From an uncultured Christensenella sp. (GTDB lineage Bacteria; Bacillota; Clostridia; Christensenellales; Borkfalkiaceae): a DNA stretch of 64,000 bases. Shown here in pieces: positions 31,913 through 40,440 of the stretch. The notes under the pieces were generated by a model. That model was not told the origin of the DNA, made no database searches, and was given only the letters and a program-made list of their open reading frames with translations. The stretch lies in contig CAJTJC010000001.1 of assembly GCA_910576655.1 (NCBI GenBank), forward strand, positions 177,108 through 241,107, written 5' to 3'. Position numbers and translations under genes: made by a program. Position 1 is the stretch's first letter. Every line of letters starts with the position of its first letter.

Positions 31913-32623
31913 CTACTTTTTCTTGATTTTTACCTTTCTGTCCGCAGCCCATTTGTCAAACGCGTCGAACAGATACTGCTCGTTAACCGTGCCGTTTTCA
32001 ACGACCTTTTTAAGCAATGCCGAAGTTTCCCTGAACGTCGCGGTCAGCTCGGCTACGTCCTTACTCTGTTCTGAAACCGCGGCGGAAAGCTGCTCGTTTT
32101 CCCTGCGGATAGCCTCTATCTTTTCCGCGTTTTCTTTTAGCACCGACGCAACGTCTTTATTGATAAAGTCGCTTATTTTTTCTACGTTGGTATTATAACC
32201 GTCAAGCGATTTCTGCAAATCCTTCAAATTATAAGATGACTGTTTTTCGCTGATAAGCGTATCTATTCTTTCAAGCTGGGCGCGCGCGGTTTTTTCTATT
32301 TCTTCAAGCGCGTCTATGCGGTTGACCACCGAAGAAAACCGCGCCGACATATCCTTTACCGCCTGCGCATACCTCTCGCCTGAAGCGGAGTATTCCTCTA
32401 TTTTGCGCCCTAATTCCTGTCCGCTTTTCGCCTGCGCGTTTACCGCGGCGTGCACCCTTTCAAGCTGACTTGCGGCGTTGCCCGAAAAGCTTTTTGTCAG
32501 ACTTTCGAGGTCCACCCTTATTTCTTCGTAGGTTTTTCCGACTGAGTGCAGGCTTTCCTGCAACGGCGCAATAAGGTTGCGATACTCAACAAAACTTTCT
32601 ATCAATTCTTTTATATCGTTCAT
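31913..32623 (-). CDS. Coiled-coil protein, unknown function
   Basis: A 236-residue, almost wholly helical protein with heptad-like patterns from residue 30 to 215 (for example ALEEIEKTARAQLERIDTLI and ENAEKIEAIRRENEQLSAAV). It resembles the scaffold or signalling part of methyl-accepting proteins without their conserved hairpin. No signal peptide or membrane helix; the C-terminus is basic (RKVKIKKK). Overlaps the helicase stop codon by 4 nt (ATGA). Could form a filament or bring together its operon partners. Confidence 0.7.
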   Translation of the reverse strand: MNDIKELIESFVEYRNLIAPLQESLHSVGKTYEEIRVDLESLTKSFSGNAASQLERVHAAVNAQAKSGQELGRKIEEYSASGERYAQAVKDMSARFSSVVNRIDALEEIEKTARAQLERIDTLISEKQSSYNLKDLQKSLDGYNTNVEKISDFINKDVASVLKENAEKIEAIRRENEQLSAAVSEQSKDVAELTATFRETSALLKKVVENGTVNEQYLFDAFDKWAADRKVKIKKK

Positions 32624-34986
32624 TGTCTTTTCTTCCTTTTAAGCTTTTCGTTTGCGGCTTTAAGCCCTGCCGCTATGTCGGCTCGGTCACGCGCAAGCGT
32701 TTCCAGAATTATTTTTTTTGCGACATCGTTATCCGATACCAGCGGATAAAATTTTACTATTTCGGGGTCGAGCGCACCTCCTCCCGCCTTGCACGCGTCC
32801 ATTAAAGGGAACAGCTGCTCGTCACCCGAACGGGTGAACGCCTCGCGCGCCTCGGCGTCCATGCCGCGCCGCCAGTATTCCGTACCCGCGTCGCGCCACC
32901 TGCCGTAGCGCAAATAGCTTTCGTGTACGTCGATATATGCAAGCTGTTTTTTCCTCAGCGCGTCAGTTGAAAGTCTGTCCGCAGTCGAACGGGCGTTTGA
33001 ATACTGTTCGAGCGAGCAGAACTTCTCTATCCGCTCGGTCAACTCCTCGTCGTCGATTTCCGTTCTGCCGGCTATCTCTTTCAAAAACGCAAGCGCGCTG
33101 TCCTTGCCGCGTATCTCGAAACATTCGTTGAAAAACCCGTCGAAAAACTGCGGACAGTCGCTTTCGGTAACGAAAAGATATTGCCGTGCGCGTGAAATGC
33201 CCACGTAAAAAAGATTGAAGTAATATCTGAAAACCGAGTTTTCATCCGCCGTCTTTCTGTTGAGCGACATGCCGTGCAGATAGCGCCACTTGTCGGCGTT
33301 ATCGCTTAAAACGTCCGCGAGTATGACGGTATTTCTTTCAAGTCCCTTAGCCTCGGCAACCGTAAGAATTTCCGTCTTGCCGAGAATCTTTTTCAGCTTT
33401 TCCTTCTTCTGCCGCGAAGCGACAACCACGGTCACGTTTTCAAACCGCTTCTCGCCGAGAGAATATACGAAGCTTTTGTCCCTAACGAACACCGCCGCGC
33501 TCGGCAAAGGCGACGGAACGCTCTCGCCCTTTAAAACAAAGCTATGCGTGCCGAACCGCTTTACGTTCATTTCGCCCAGTCTGCCAGCAATTTTTTCAAT
33601 CAACTCGGTACTGCGGTAATTGTGCCTCAGCTCGTTGACCCCCGTCACGTCGCCGTACATTATGCGCTTTAAATATCCGAAATTGAAGTAAGACGGATTA
33701 ATCATCTGCAACGCGTCGCCCACGCAGAACAGCTTGCGGCAAAGGGTCTTCATAAGGTACAAATTTACCTGCGTGAAGTCCTGCGCCTCGTCGATTACCC
33801 CGACGGAGTATTCGGGCGCGGATACCTTGGCAAGAATTTCGCGGCTCATAGCATTGTTATCGTTATAACCGCGCCTTGCAAGAAATTCCGCATAGTCGCA
33901 CGCAACCGTGTAAATAACGTCGCACTCGCGCGGGGAAAAGCTGTCGCTTCTCGCCTCGGCGTACTCTGCGCGTCCCATCATATCCGTCGGCGAATCGGGT
34001 TCGTAGCGGCCGAAAATCATTCCGTAAATTTCTTTGTATATAATTTCGGGCGCGACATTTTTAATTTTGTCAAGCGCACCCGACAGTCTGTAATTTCTGC
34101 CGCCGCCGAGATACTCTCCGAGAAATTCGCTTTCACCCGCAACCCGCTTCGGCGGGAAATACCCCGCGTATATATCGGATATAAGGAAGTAATCCACCTT
34201 TTCCTTCAAAAAAGAGGAAATGCGTTTGAGTGCGGTTATTATCTCGCCGTCGCTGTCCACCGAAAACGGAACGCCCAGCTTATTTTCGACAGCTCTCTTA
34301 TGGTCGGGGTCGAGAAACGTCACCCTGCCGTTTTCGTAGTCGCAAATAAACCCGTCCGCATTTTTCACAAACTGCTCTACGCGGCTGCGTGTTTCGGTAA
34401 GCAACCCGCGCGAAAATGTGGTATACAGCACCCTGCCGCGATAATTGCGGCAGGCGCAGTAAACTATTTTTTCCACGCACACGTTGGTTTTTCCGCTACC
34501 CGCAACTCCCTGCACCAGCACGTTGGCGTCCTCGGTTTGGACGATTGACCGCTGAATATCGTTGAGGTAAGGAAAATTAACCGCCCCGTCGGAACCCGAA
34601 ACAAGGTACAGCCTCGTCAAGTCTCCGTCATTGCAAGCCTTTGCCTCGGACAGCGAAAAGGTTATTTTTTCGTGCTTTTCAAGGTATTCACGCAGACGTC
34701 TGTCCAGACCGCCCTCGTACGCTTCGGCAGAAGCAAAACCGTAAAAAACCAAATCGCCCGAGTCCCTCACGCAAAATGCGAGAGTGTAAAGGCCGTCCTC
34801 CGTCCGCGCGGAAATGCTTCCGTCCAAGGATATTCCCGTGGCAAACACCGCCTCCGCCGCACGCGAAACGAACGCATCGACCGCGGCTATGCGGCGCGTC
34901 GCCGTGATAAAGTTTTCCGTTTTGTAGACTCTGCGGTGCGACGACAGGATAACCCTGCGCGTATCCGCCGTAATGGTTTTCAGCAT
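32620..34986 (-). CDS. UvrD/Rep-like superfamily 1 helicase
   Basis: A 788-residue ATPase. The first 140 residues are not recognised. Then come the Q-motif region (LNDIQRSIVQ), Walker A GVAGSGKT at 160-167, motif Ia YTTFSRGLL, Walker B VGVIDEAQDF, motif III-IV region LRHNYRSTELIEK and motif VI FYVGISRARQYLFV, all in SF1 order. The ~150-residue C-terminus (SLEQYSNARSTADRLSTDAL, then RWRDAGTEYWRRGMDAEARE) has a TPR-like helical look. No nuclease motif is seen. Overlaps the release-factor-like gene by 7 nt and the coiled-coil gene by 4 nt. Confidence 0.85.
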   Translation of the reverse strand: MLKTITADTRRVILSSHRRVYKTENFITATRRIAAVDAFVSRAAEAVFATGISLDGSISARTEDGLYTLAFCVRDSGDLVFYGFASAEAYEGGLDRRLREYLEKHEKITFSLSEAKACNDGDLTRLYLVSGSDGAVNFPYLNDIQRSIVQTEDANVLVQGVAGSGKTNVCVEKIVYCACRNYRGRVLYTTFSRGLLTETRSRVEQFVKNADGFICDYENGRVTFLDPDHKRAVENKLGVPFSVDSDGEIITALKRISSFLKEKVDYFLISDIYAGYFPPKRVAGESEFLGEYLGGGRNYRLSGALDKIKNVAPEIIYKEIYGMIFGRYEPDSPTDMMGRAEYAEARSDSFSPRECDVIYTVACDYAEFLARRGYNDNNAMSREILAKVSAPEYSVGVIDEAQDFTQVNLYLMKTLCRKLFCVGDALQMINPSYFNFGYLKRIMYGDVTGVNELRHNYRSTELIEKIAGRLGEMNVKRFGTHSFVLKGESVPSPLPSAAVFVRDKSFVYSLGEKRFENVTVVVASRQKKEKLKKILGKTEILTVAEAKGLERNTVILADVLSDNADKWRYLHGMSLNRKTADENSVFRYYFNLFYVGISRARQYLFVTESDCPQFFDGFFNECFEIRGKDSALAFLKEIAGRTEIDDEELTERIEKFCSLEQYSNARSTADRLSTDALRKKQLAYIDVHESYLRYGRWRDAGTEYWRRGMDAEAREAFTRSGDEQLFPLMDACKAGGGALDPEIVKFYPLVSDNDVAKKIILETLARDRADIAAGLKAANEKLKRKKRQ

Positions 34987-35948
34987 ACAATCAGTCCGTT
35001 AATATAAGAAGTAAACTCCGCTTCCGTCGGCGGGAAGGGCACTTTTGTAAACGCGGCAAGCCGCGTATCGGTCATGGTCATTGCATCCGCATCGAAAGTC
35101 AGCGGCGTATTTTTTTTAAGAAACTGAGCGTATATGTCAGCCTCAATTCGGTTTTTCTCGTTGCGGTCGTTAAGCTCGGTCAACCGCTTTTTAATGGTTT
35201 CCTCGGCGCGGCGCTTGTTTTTAAGCTGGCTGCGCTCGTCCTGACATACAACGGAAATTCCCGTAGGAATATGCGTTATGCGCACCGCCGTTTCAACCTT
35301 GTTTATATTCTGACCTCCCGCCCCGTGCGAGTGGAAAACGTCCGTTTTAAACTGCCTTTCATCCAAATCGGCAGCTGCCGCCGACGGCGTAACCGCAAAC
35401 GACAGCGACCCGCCCGACCGACCGCAAATTCTATGCGTGCCCGTAAGCGGTGTAAGCCGCGTAATAACGTCCGCCCCCTCGGCGGTAAACGAAAAACACT
35501 GCGGCTGCGACTCAGAGCTAACCGTAACGCCGTGTGCGGCAAGGTAGCCGCTTATCAAGCCGTAGAACGCTTCGCCTATTTTCGCGTTAGTGAATTTAAG
35601 CCTGCAATAAGCGCTTTCCCGCACGCGGCTGCAACCGAGCGCGTCGGCAAGGCTGCCCGCAAGGTACGCCGCACGCTTTTTCAGCGACGATATTTCCGCA
35701 AGCACCGCGTCGCGCTCGTCTCCGCTTACGGCAAGCAGCGCGGAATAATCCCGTGCCCCGTCAAGCGCATCCTTCAACCCTTCGAGCGTGCCTTTAAGCG
35801 ACGACAGGGAATTGTACTTCGACAGCACCGAAAGATAGTAAGCCTTGTCGGCCTGCACCTCGGGATATTCCAAAAGCTCTTTGGTTTCGTCAAAGCTTTG
35901 CAGCGCGCGCTCCGCCGCGCCTATTACGTCCGCGTAAATTCCGTACAT
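34980..35948 (-). CDS. Divergent class-I release factor homologue lacking the codon-recognition motif
   Basis: A 322-residue homologue of RF1/RF2. The N-terminal helical domain (LLEYPEVQADKAYYLSVLSK) and the catalytic domain are clear: HGAGGQNINKVETAVRITHI has GGQ at 211-213, and CQDERSQLKNKRRAEE matches the family. Between HRI (172-174) and GGQ the sequence is RSGGSLSFAVTPSA; the loop that carries PxT in RF1 or SPF in RF2 is shortened and neither tripeptide is present. So it probably releases peptides without reading a stop codon, as rescue factors do. Start at ATG 35948: a TATAAT ends 7 nt before it and no ribosome binding site exists, so earlier ATGs (35975, 35957) are upstream of transcription. 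First gene of a four-gene operon. Confidence 0.82.
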   Translation of the reverse strand: MYGIYADVIGAAERALQSFDETKELLEYPEVQADKAYYLSVLSKYNSLSSLKGTLEGLKDALDGARDYSALLAVSGDERDAVLAEISSLKKRAAYLAGSLADALGCSRVRESAYCRLKFTNAKIGEAFYGLISGYLAAHGVTVSSESQPQCFSFTAEGADVITRLTPLTGTHRICGRSGGSLSFAVTPSAAAADLDERQFKTDVFHSHGAGGQNINKVETAVRITHIPTGISVVCQDERSQLKNKRRAEETIKKRLTELNDRNEKNRIEADIYAQFLKKNTPLTFDADAMTMTDTRLAAFTKVPFPPTEAEFTSYINGLIVC

Positions 35949-35955
35949 ACGCAGC

Positions 35956-35984
35956 ATTATACCATGCTTTTTCAAAAAAGTAAA
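35956..35984 (-). promoter_or_regulatory. Promoter of the release-factor/helicase operon
   Basis: Extended -10 TGGTATAAT (TATAAT 35961-35956) with TTTACT (35984-35979) 17 bp upstream, minus strand. The -10 is 7 nt from the ATG at 35948, so the transcript is predicted leaderless. Confidence 0.75.
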
Positions 35985-36005
35985 ACCGACGGTGTCGCCG
36001 TCGGT
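35985..36005 (-). terminator. Terminator of the amidohydrolase gene
   Basis: ACCGACGG and CCGTCGGT arms with a 5-nt loop, starting at the amidohydrolase stop codon on the minus strand and followed by TTTTACTTTTTT. It lies directly upstream of the next operon's -35. Confidence 0.8.
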
Positions 36006-36907
36006 TAAAAATATATTTTCAGCGCGTTGTAATAAAAAACGTCCTCAAGCTCGGAAGCAGTGAAAATTCCGCCCTCGGTAACGTAATCGCGCAGATGCGC
36101 GTAGCTATCGCGCGCAAGCGTGCAGGGCATATCGGTTCCGAAAAGCAGCTTATCCGCGCCGACTACCGACCGCGCGGTTTTAAGGTGCGCGACAGCCGTC
36201 GGATAGGGGTAGCTTTCGGGCTTCTGATTTGCCGCAAGCGAAGAAATATCGAAAAACACGTTTGGCTTTACAAGCTTGCCGAGCGCTGTTTTAACCAGTT
36301 CGCCGTCGCATATCTGCGGCGCAAGCAGGTGACAAAGCACGAAGGTAACGTCGCGGTACCTCTCCGCCGCGGCGGCAACCGCGTCCACCTGCCAGCAGGG
36401 ACAGCGCGGTCTGCCTATATCGAGTACTACCGTCAGCCCGTTTTCGGCCGCGTGTTCGTAGCAGCCGCGCATAACCTCGCCGTCGAGGTCGACGCTGCGC
36501 GTTGCCATAAGTCCCGAGCCGTCGGACAGCTCGAACTTGACAGCCTTAAACCCAAGCTCGCCGAACAGTCTTTGCCTGATTTCCGCAACCTTGCCGCAAA
36601 AGGGGTCGTAGGTCGCCGCGCCGACGAAGCGCGATGGGTACCTGCGCACCGCCTCGTAGGTGTACTCGTTATGAAAGCCGAGAAAATTGCCCTGCAACAG
36701 CACCGCCCTCTCAACGCCGTTGGCGTCCATTACCTTTATAAGAGCTTCGGGCGAAACGCCGTTATCGCCGAGCTGCGGCGGGAACATCTGAAACACCTCG
36801 CCCGTGGCGTACCGCGCCTTTCCGCAGCCCGCCCCGCGCAGCTCCCCGCGCGAGGTAAAGCCCGCTATATACTGCGCCACGTGTGCGTGAGCGTCTATTA
36901 TTTTCAT
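36005..36907 (-). CDS. Amidohydrolase-family (amidohydrolase 2) metal-dependent hydrolase
   Basis: A 300-residue TIM-barrel protein of the COG2159-type family. Metal ligands are suggested by DAHAH at residues 5-9, the histidine in FVLCHLLAPQ and the aspartate in LLFGTDMPCT. Family members hydrolyse or decarboxylate small carboxylates, but the substrate cannot be inferred. The ATG overlaps the TfoX-domain gene stop by 4 nt, so the two are co-translated. A terminator follows. Confidence 0.82.
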   Translation of the reverse strand: MKIIDAHAHVAQYIAGFTSRGELRGAGCGKARYATGEVFQMFPPQLGDNGVSPEALIKVMDANGVERAVLLQGNFLGFHNEYTYEAVRRYPSRFVGAATYDPFCGKVAEIRQRLFGELGFKAVKFELSDGSGLMATRSVDLDGEVMRGCYEHAAENGLTVVLDIGRPRCPCWQVDAVAAAAERYRDVTFVLCHLLAPQICDGELVKTALGKLVKPNVFFDISSLAANQKPESYPYPTAVAHLKTARSVVGADKLLFGTDMPCTLARDSYAHLRDYVTEGGIFTASELEDVFYYNALKIYF

Positions 36908-37224
36908 TTACTCTTCCTCGGCTTGGGCGCGGGCAACGCGTCGTACATAGCCTCGAAAAGCCGACGCACGGCTTCCTCGTTTTCGAAATCCTCGAGGCAG
37001 AGCGCAAGCTTCGACCCCTCGTAGGGCAATTCCAGCCGAGCGTCGGGCAGAAGCGCGCGCGCCGCGGGAATATCCTTGACCAGCACCCTGTTATCGTATA
37101 TTCCGCCAACGACCTTGCCGTTATAGTACAGAACGTACTCGCCCATCATTGCGCGGGTGGTTATTCCGCCTACGCCGCGCGTAGCTTCGATAAAATAATC
37201 ATGAAAATTCTTCGTAGTAGCCAT
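36904..37224 (-). CDS. TfoX N-terminal domain protein
   Basis: A 106-residue protein with the TfoX/Sxy N-terminal domain (TTRAMMGEYVLYYNGKVVGG and RVLVKDIPAARALLPDARLE). In proteobacteria full-length Sxy activates competence; isolated N-domains in Clostridia have no assigned role. Leaderless: TATAAT at 37236-37231 ends 6 nt before the ATG, with no ribosome binding site. Coupled to the amidohydrolase. Confidence 0.82.
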   Translation of the reverse strand: MATTKNFHDYFIEATRGVGGITTRAMMGEYVLYYNGKVVGGIYDNRVLVKDIPAARALLPDARLELPYEGSKLALCLEDFENEEAVRRLFEAMYDALPAPKPRKSK

Positions 37225-37230
37225 AGAAAA

Positions 37231-37259
37231 ATTATACTTTATTTTTTCGCCGCTGTCAA
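37231..37259 (-). promoter_or_regulatory. Consensus promoter of the TfoX-domain gene
   Basis: TTGACA (37259-37254) and TATAAT (37236-37231), 17-bp spacer, on the minus strand; the ATG is 6 nt past the -10. Confidence 0.88.
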
Positions 37260-37260
37260 G

Positions 37261-39603
37261 CTACTCGGCAGTAAGCAGAGCGCGCGGCGCGATTGACCTT
37301 ACCCGTAGCGACAGCAGACAGGCTATGCCGAACGACGCCGCTATCATGCCCGCGCCCGCCGCCGCAACGAAGCCGTACGGAATCGGGAAGGTGCATTTTA
37401 CTATACCTATGCTGCTCAGAAACAGCGCGGTAAGCGGATTTATAATAAGCGAGCAAACGATAAGTCCGACGACGGTGGAAAGCGCTACCGCGGGCATGAA
37501 CGACAGCGCGGTCTGCAATATAAGCTGTCGCGAAGTAAAGCCCAACGCCTTCATAATTCCGTAATCGCGCAGCTTGTTGTTGAGCATCGTGCGCACCAAC
37601 AGATACAGCACGAACGCAATGATAAGCGCCGAAAGCAAAAGTATTGCTATAACGATTATAGTCATCAGCGTGACGTACACTCCGCCCGCGCCGCCGACTG
37701 TCGTTTTAATATTTATGACCGCATTGACGTCGCCCGAAAATCTGACCCTCATTTCCTCGTTAAACGCGTCGATGTCCGTTTCTTCGGTCAGGTTGAGGTA
37801 ATAGCTCACGCTTGACAGCGTGCCTAACCGCTCGTATCCGCTGCGGGTCATAAGACAGTCGCGCCCAAGATTGTTGGTTATCTGCGTGAACCCGCTTATC
37901 AGATAAGCTATGGTCTTTCCGTTGGCGGAAATATCTATTTCGTCGCCCACCTTAAAGCCGTTCTCCCGCGCATATTTGGCGGCTATTGCAATTTCGTTGT
38001 CGTATTCGGGGTGCCGTCCCTCGAAGACCACCGCCTTATTATTGACCTTTGAAAAGTCGTCGCAGAGCGTTGCCATAAGCTCTGCCCCGCCCGCGTGCGC
38101 CACGTTTAGGGAATTGTAAAGGTACACCTTTTCGACGCGCCCGTCCGCATCCGCAACCCGCAAAAACTCTTCCTCTGCCCGAACCTCCACGTTGACACAG
38201 CTGTCCGCCGTTTCGCCGACGATAAGGTTTAAAAAGGGCGTCATATCAACAATTACGTTTTCGGTCATAAGCCCCGAAAAAACCACAACGAGCGACAGCA
38301 CCAGCATAGTTACGCACACGGTTATATTGCTTCTTATTCCCGACAGAGTGGTTTTCAGCGCAAGCGCGACGTTGAGCGGGGCTTTCGTTTTATCAAGCGG
38401 TATACGGTTGCGCTTGAAATTGTGCGTGGTTATGCCCGAGCGAAGCGCGGCAATGGGCTCTATCCGCTTTATCTTGCGCGCGGTCAGCCAGACCGCAAGC
38501 GCGACCGCGCCGCCGAGAATGGCAAGCGAAACGATAAGGGGCAGCGGAAGAAAACGCATGGCGTAGGGGATACCCGTCTGCGCAATCATCATAGCGTTCA
38601 CCGCGGGGAAAAGACAGTACGACAGCACCGTTCCGACAGCCGCGGCAAGCAGCGTCAGCGACAGAAATTGCAGCATCAGCGCGGCGACGAGCTGTCCCGA
38701 GGTGTAGCCCGCAGCCTTCAACGCGCCGAGGTTCTTCATACTGACCTTGATGTAATTTACTATGTTCGAGGCGATTACGACAAGCGCGATAATAAGCACG
38801 AAAAACGCCATTGCGCTCATTATGCCGGAGCATATCATCTGAGAGATGTACCGCGACTGCTCCACCACGCCGTAGCAGTTGCTTACCATAAGAACGTCGG
38901 GAAAGGCTTTCGAAACAGCGGACTTCAAATCCGCTTCGAAAATAAAGCTGCCTGACTTGTCGTGCAGGCGCACCGAACAGAGCGTGGCGGCGGGCGCGCA
39001 GCCCAGCGCTTCCAGCTCGCCGTATTTGTCCGCGGTAAGAATAATTTCCGTCAGGGTGCAGTTGTGCGAGCCCATCATAACGCTGTTGAAAAACCCGCAG
39101 ACGGTATATTTTACGGGCGTACTGCCTATCGTAAGCTCCACGCTTTTACCGACGGCTATTTCTTCCGAGCGGTAAAGCATTGGCAGATACACTCCGCTTT
39201 CACCGCCGCCGTCCTCGACGATTTCAGCCCTTCCGACCGTGCGCGTAAGCGCAACGCTTTTTTCCAAAAAGACGAACCAGCCGTTCATCTGCCCGCCGTT
39301 ATAGGGGAACGTACCCGTCATATTCATGCAGCCGTCCATGCGGTACTCGCTTACGCGGTTATCGCTTTTAAGCGTTTTATCGAGGAAAGAGCGCGCCTCG
39401 TCGCCATCACCATCGACCGAAAGCGTAACGTGCTCGGCGTTTAATTGGGTATGGTATCTGTCGAAGTTGGCTTTGTAGTCCATAGACAGCATAAGCCATA
39501 GGTTGAGCATTAACGCGGCAATGAGCATAAGCGCGACTATAGCCGCAGTCTGCCCCTTTGCCCTGCGCATATTCGCGCGGGCGATTATGAGTAGTTTACG
39601 CAT
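37261..39603 (-). CDS. FtsX-type ABC transporter permease
   Basis: A 780-residue membrane protein with an N-terminal helix (GQTAAIVALMLIAALMLNLW), a large extracytoplasmic domain (about 35-250), an FtsX core, a second extracytoplasmic domain and a final FtsX core (VRTMLNNKLRDYGIMKALGF and ALSTVVGLIVCSLII). This two-FtsX layout belongs to the MacB/LolC/BceB-like exporters of peptides or lipoproteins. It is preceded by its ATPase with a 1-nt gap and by a two-component system, suggesting export or resistance to a cell-envelope stress compound. Confidence 0.88.
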   Translation of the reverse strand: MRKLLIIARANMRRAKGQTAAIVALMLIAALMLNLWLMLSMDYKANFDRYHTQLNAEHVTLSVDGDGDEARSFLDKTLKSDNRVSEYRMDGCMNMTGTFPYNGGQMNGWFVFLEKSVALTRTVGRAEIVEDGGGESGVYLPMLYRSEEIAVGKSVELTIGSTPVKYTVCGFFNSVMMGSHNCTLTEIILTADKYGELEALGCAPAATLCSVRLHDKSGSFIFEADLKSAVSKAFPDVLMVSNCYGVVEQSRYISQMICSGIMSAMAFFVLIIALVVIASNIVNYIKVSMKNLGALKAAGYTSGQLVAALMLQFLSLTLLAAAVGTVLSYCLFPAVNAMMIAQTGIPYAMRFLPLPLIVSLAILGGAVALAVWLTARKIKRIEPIAALRSGITTHNFKRNRIPLDKTKAPLNVALALKTTLSGIRSNITVCVTMLVLSLVVVFSGLMTENVIVDMTPFLNLIVGETADSCVNVEVRAEEEFLRVADADGRVEKVYLYNSLNVAHAGGAELMATLCDDFSKVNNKAVVFEGRHPEYDNEIAIAAKYARENGFKVGDEIDISANGKTIAYLISGFTQITNNLGRDCLMTRSGYERLGTLSSVSYYLNLTEETDIDAFNEEMRVRFSGDVNAVINIKTTVGGAGGVYVTLMTIIVIAILLLSALIIAFVLYLLVRTMLNNKLRDYGIMKALGFTSRQLILQTALSFMPAVALSTVVGLIVCSLIINPLTALFLSSIGIVKCTFPIPYGFVAAAGAGMIAASFGIACLLSLRVRSIAPRALLTAE

Positions 39604-39604
39604 T

Positions 39605-40357
39605 TTACCACCCCATATCCCTTAAAAAAGCCGACAGCTTTTCGTGACGGGCGCGGTCGCCGTGCGAATATTTGCCGAGGCTGCATTCACCCGTAATCAC
39701 GCCGTCTTTAAGATACAGTATGCGGTTGCCGCGTCGCGCCGAACGCATATCGTGCGTTACCATAACCACGCTTTGACCGCGCTCGTTAAACGCGGTAAGC
39801 GTATCGAGAACGTCCAGACCCGTCTTTGAATTGAGCGCGCCCGTAGGCTCGTCGGCGAAAAGAATTTCGGGACTGTTTATAAGCGCGCGCACTATTCCGA
39901 CGCGCTGCGCCTCGCCGCCAGAAATCTGCGAGGGGAATTTTTTCTGCGTTTCTTCGTCTATGCCGACGGCGGCGAAAAGCTCTTTTGCGCGCGCGGCGAC
40001 GCATTTTCTGTCCTTGCCCGTAAGCAGTCCCGCCGCCATTACGTTGTCGGTTACCGACATACCCTCTATCAGATAAATCTGCTGGAATACGAAGCCGCAG
40101 TGTCCGCGCCTGAATACGGCAAGCTTATCCTGCGACATATCGGAAATCACCTCGTCGCCGAAAGTAATCGTGCCGAGCGTGGGCGTATCCATGCCCGAAA
40201 GCGCGTACAAAAGCGTGGACTTGCCCGCGCCGCTCGCCCCCATTATTACCGTAAAGTCGCCGCGGTAAAGCTCTAAATCGACGTTTTTTAAAACGTGCTG
40301 CTGTAACCCGCCGTTTGAAAAGGTTTTACAAAGTTTTTCGGTTTTAAGTATCGTCAT
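39605..40357 (-). CDS. ABC transporter ATPase of the FtsX-type exporter
   Basis: A 250-residue MacB/LolD-like ATPase: Walker A GASGAGKST, the Q-loop FVFQQIYLIEG, the signature ISGGEAQRVGIVRAL, Walker B EILFADEPTGALN and the switch histidine VVMVTHDMRSARRG. I use ATG 40357 (MTILKTEKLCKTF), which has an AAGGAG site; a TTG two codons earlier is less likely. It has a promoter with response-regulator-like repeats in the gap after the kinase gene. Confidence 0.92.
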   Translation of the reverse strand: MTILKTEKLCKTFSNGGLQQHVLKNVDLELYRGDFTVIMGASGAGKSTLLYALSGMDTPTLGTITFGDEVISDMSQDKLAVFRRGHCGFVFQQIYLIEGMSVTDNVMAAGLLTGKDRKCVAARAKELFAAVGIDEETQKKFPSQISGGEAQRVGIVRALINSPEILFADEPTGALNSKTGLDVLDTLTAFNERGQSVVMVTHDMRSARRGNRILYLKDGVITGECSLGKYSHGDRARHEKLSAFLRDMGW

Positions 40358-40379
40358 ATTCAACTCCTTTATACACGAT

Positions 40380-40440
40380 ATTATACCGCGGCGTTTCTTA
40401 ACGGTCTTTACGCATTTCTTAATTTTTTCTTAACTTTACG
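40380..40440 (-). promoter_or_regulatory. Direct-repeat array and -10 before the ABC exporter genes
   Basis: TATAAT on the minus strand (40385-40380) lacks a good -35 but is preceded by TTCTTAA-like units (plus-strand reading) at 40395, 40405 (TCTTTAC), 40416, 40427 and a weaker one at 40437. Spacings of 10-11 bp put them on one helix face, as for OmpR-family response regulators. The array overlaps the end of the kinase gene. It probably lets the adjacent response regulator activate the transporter. Confidence 0.7.
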
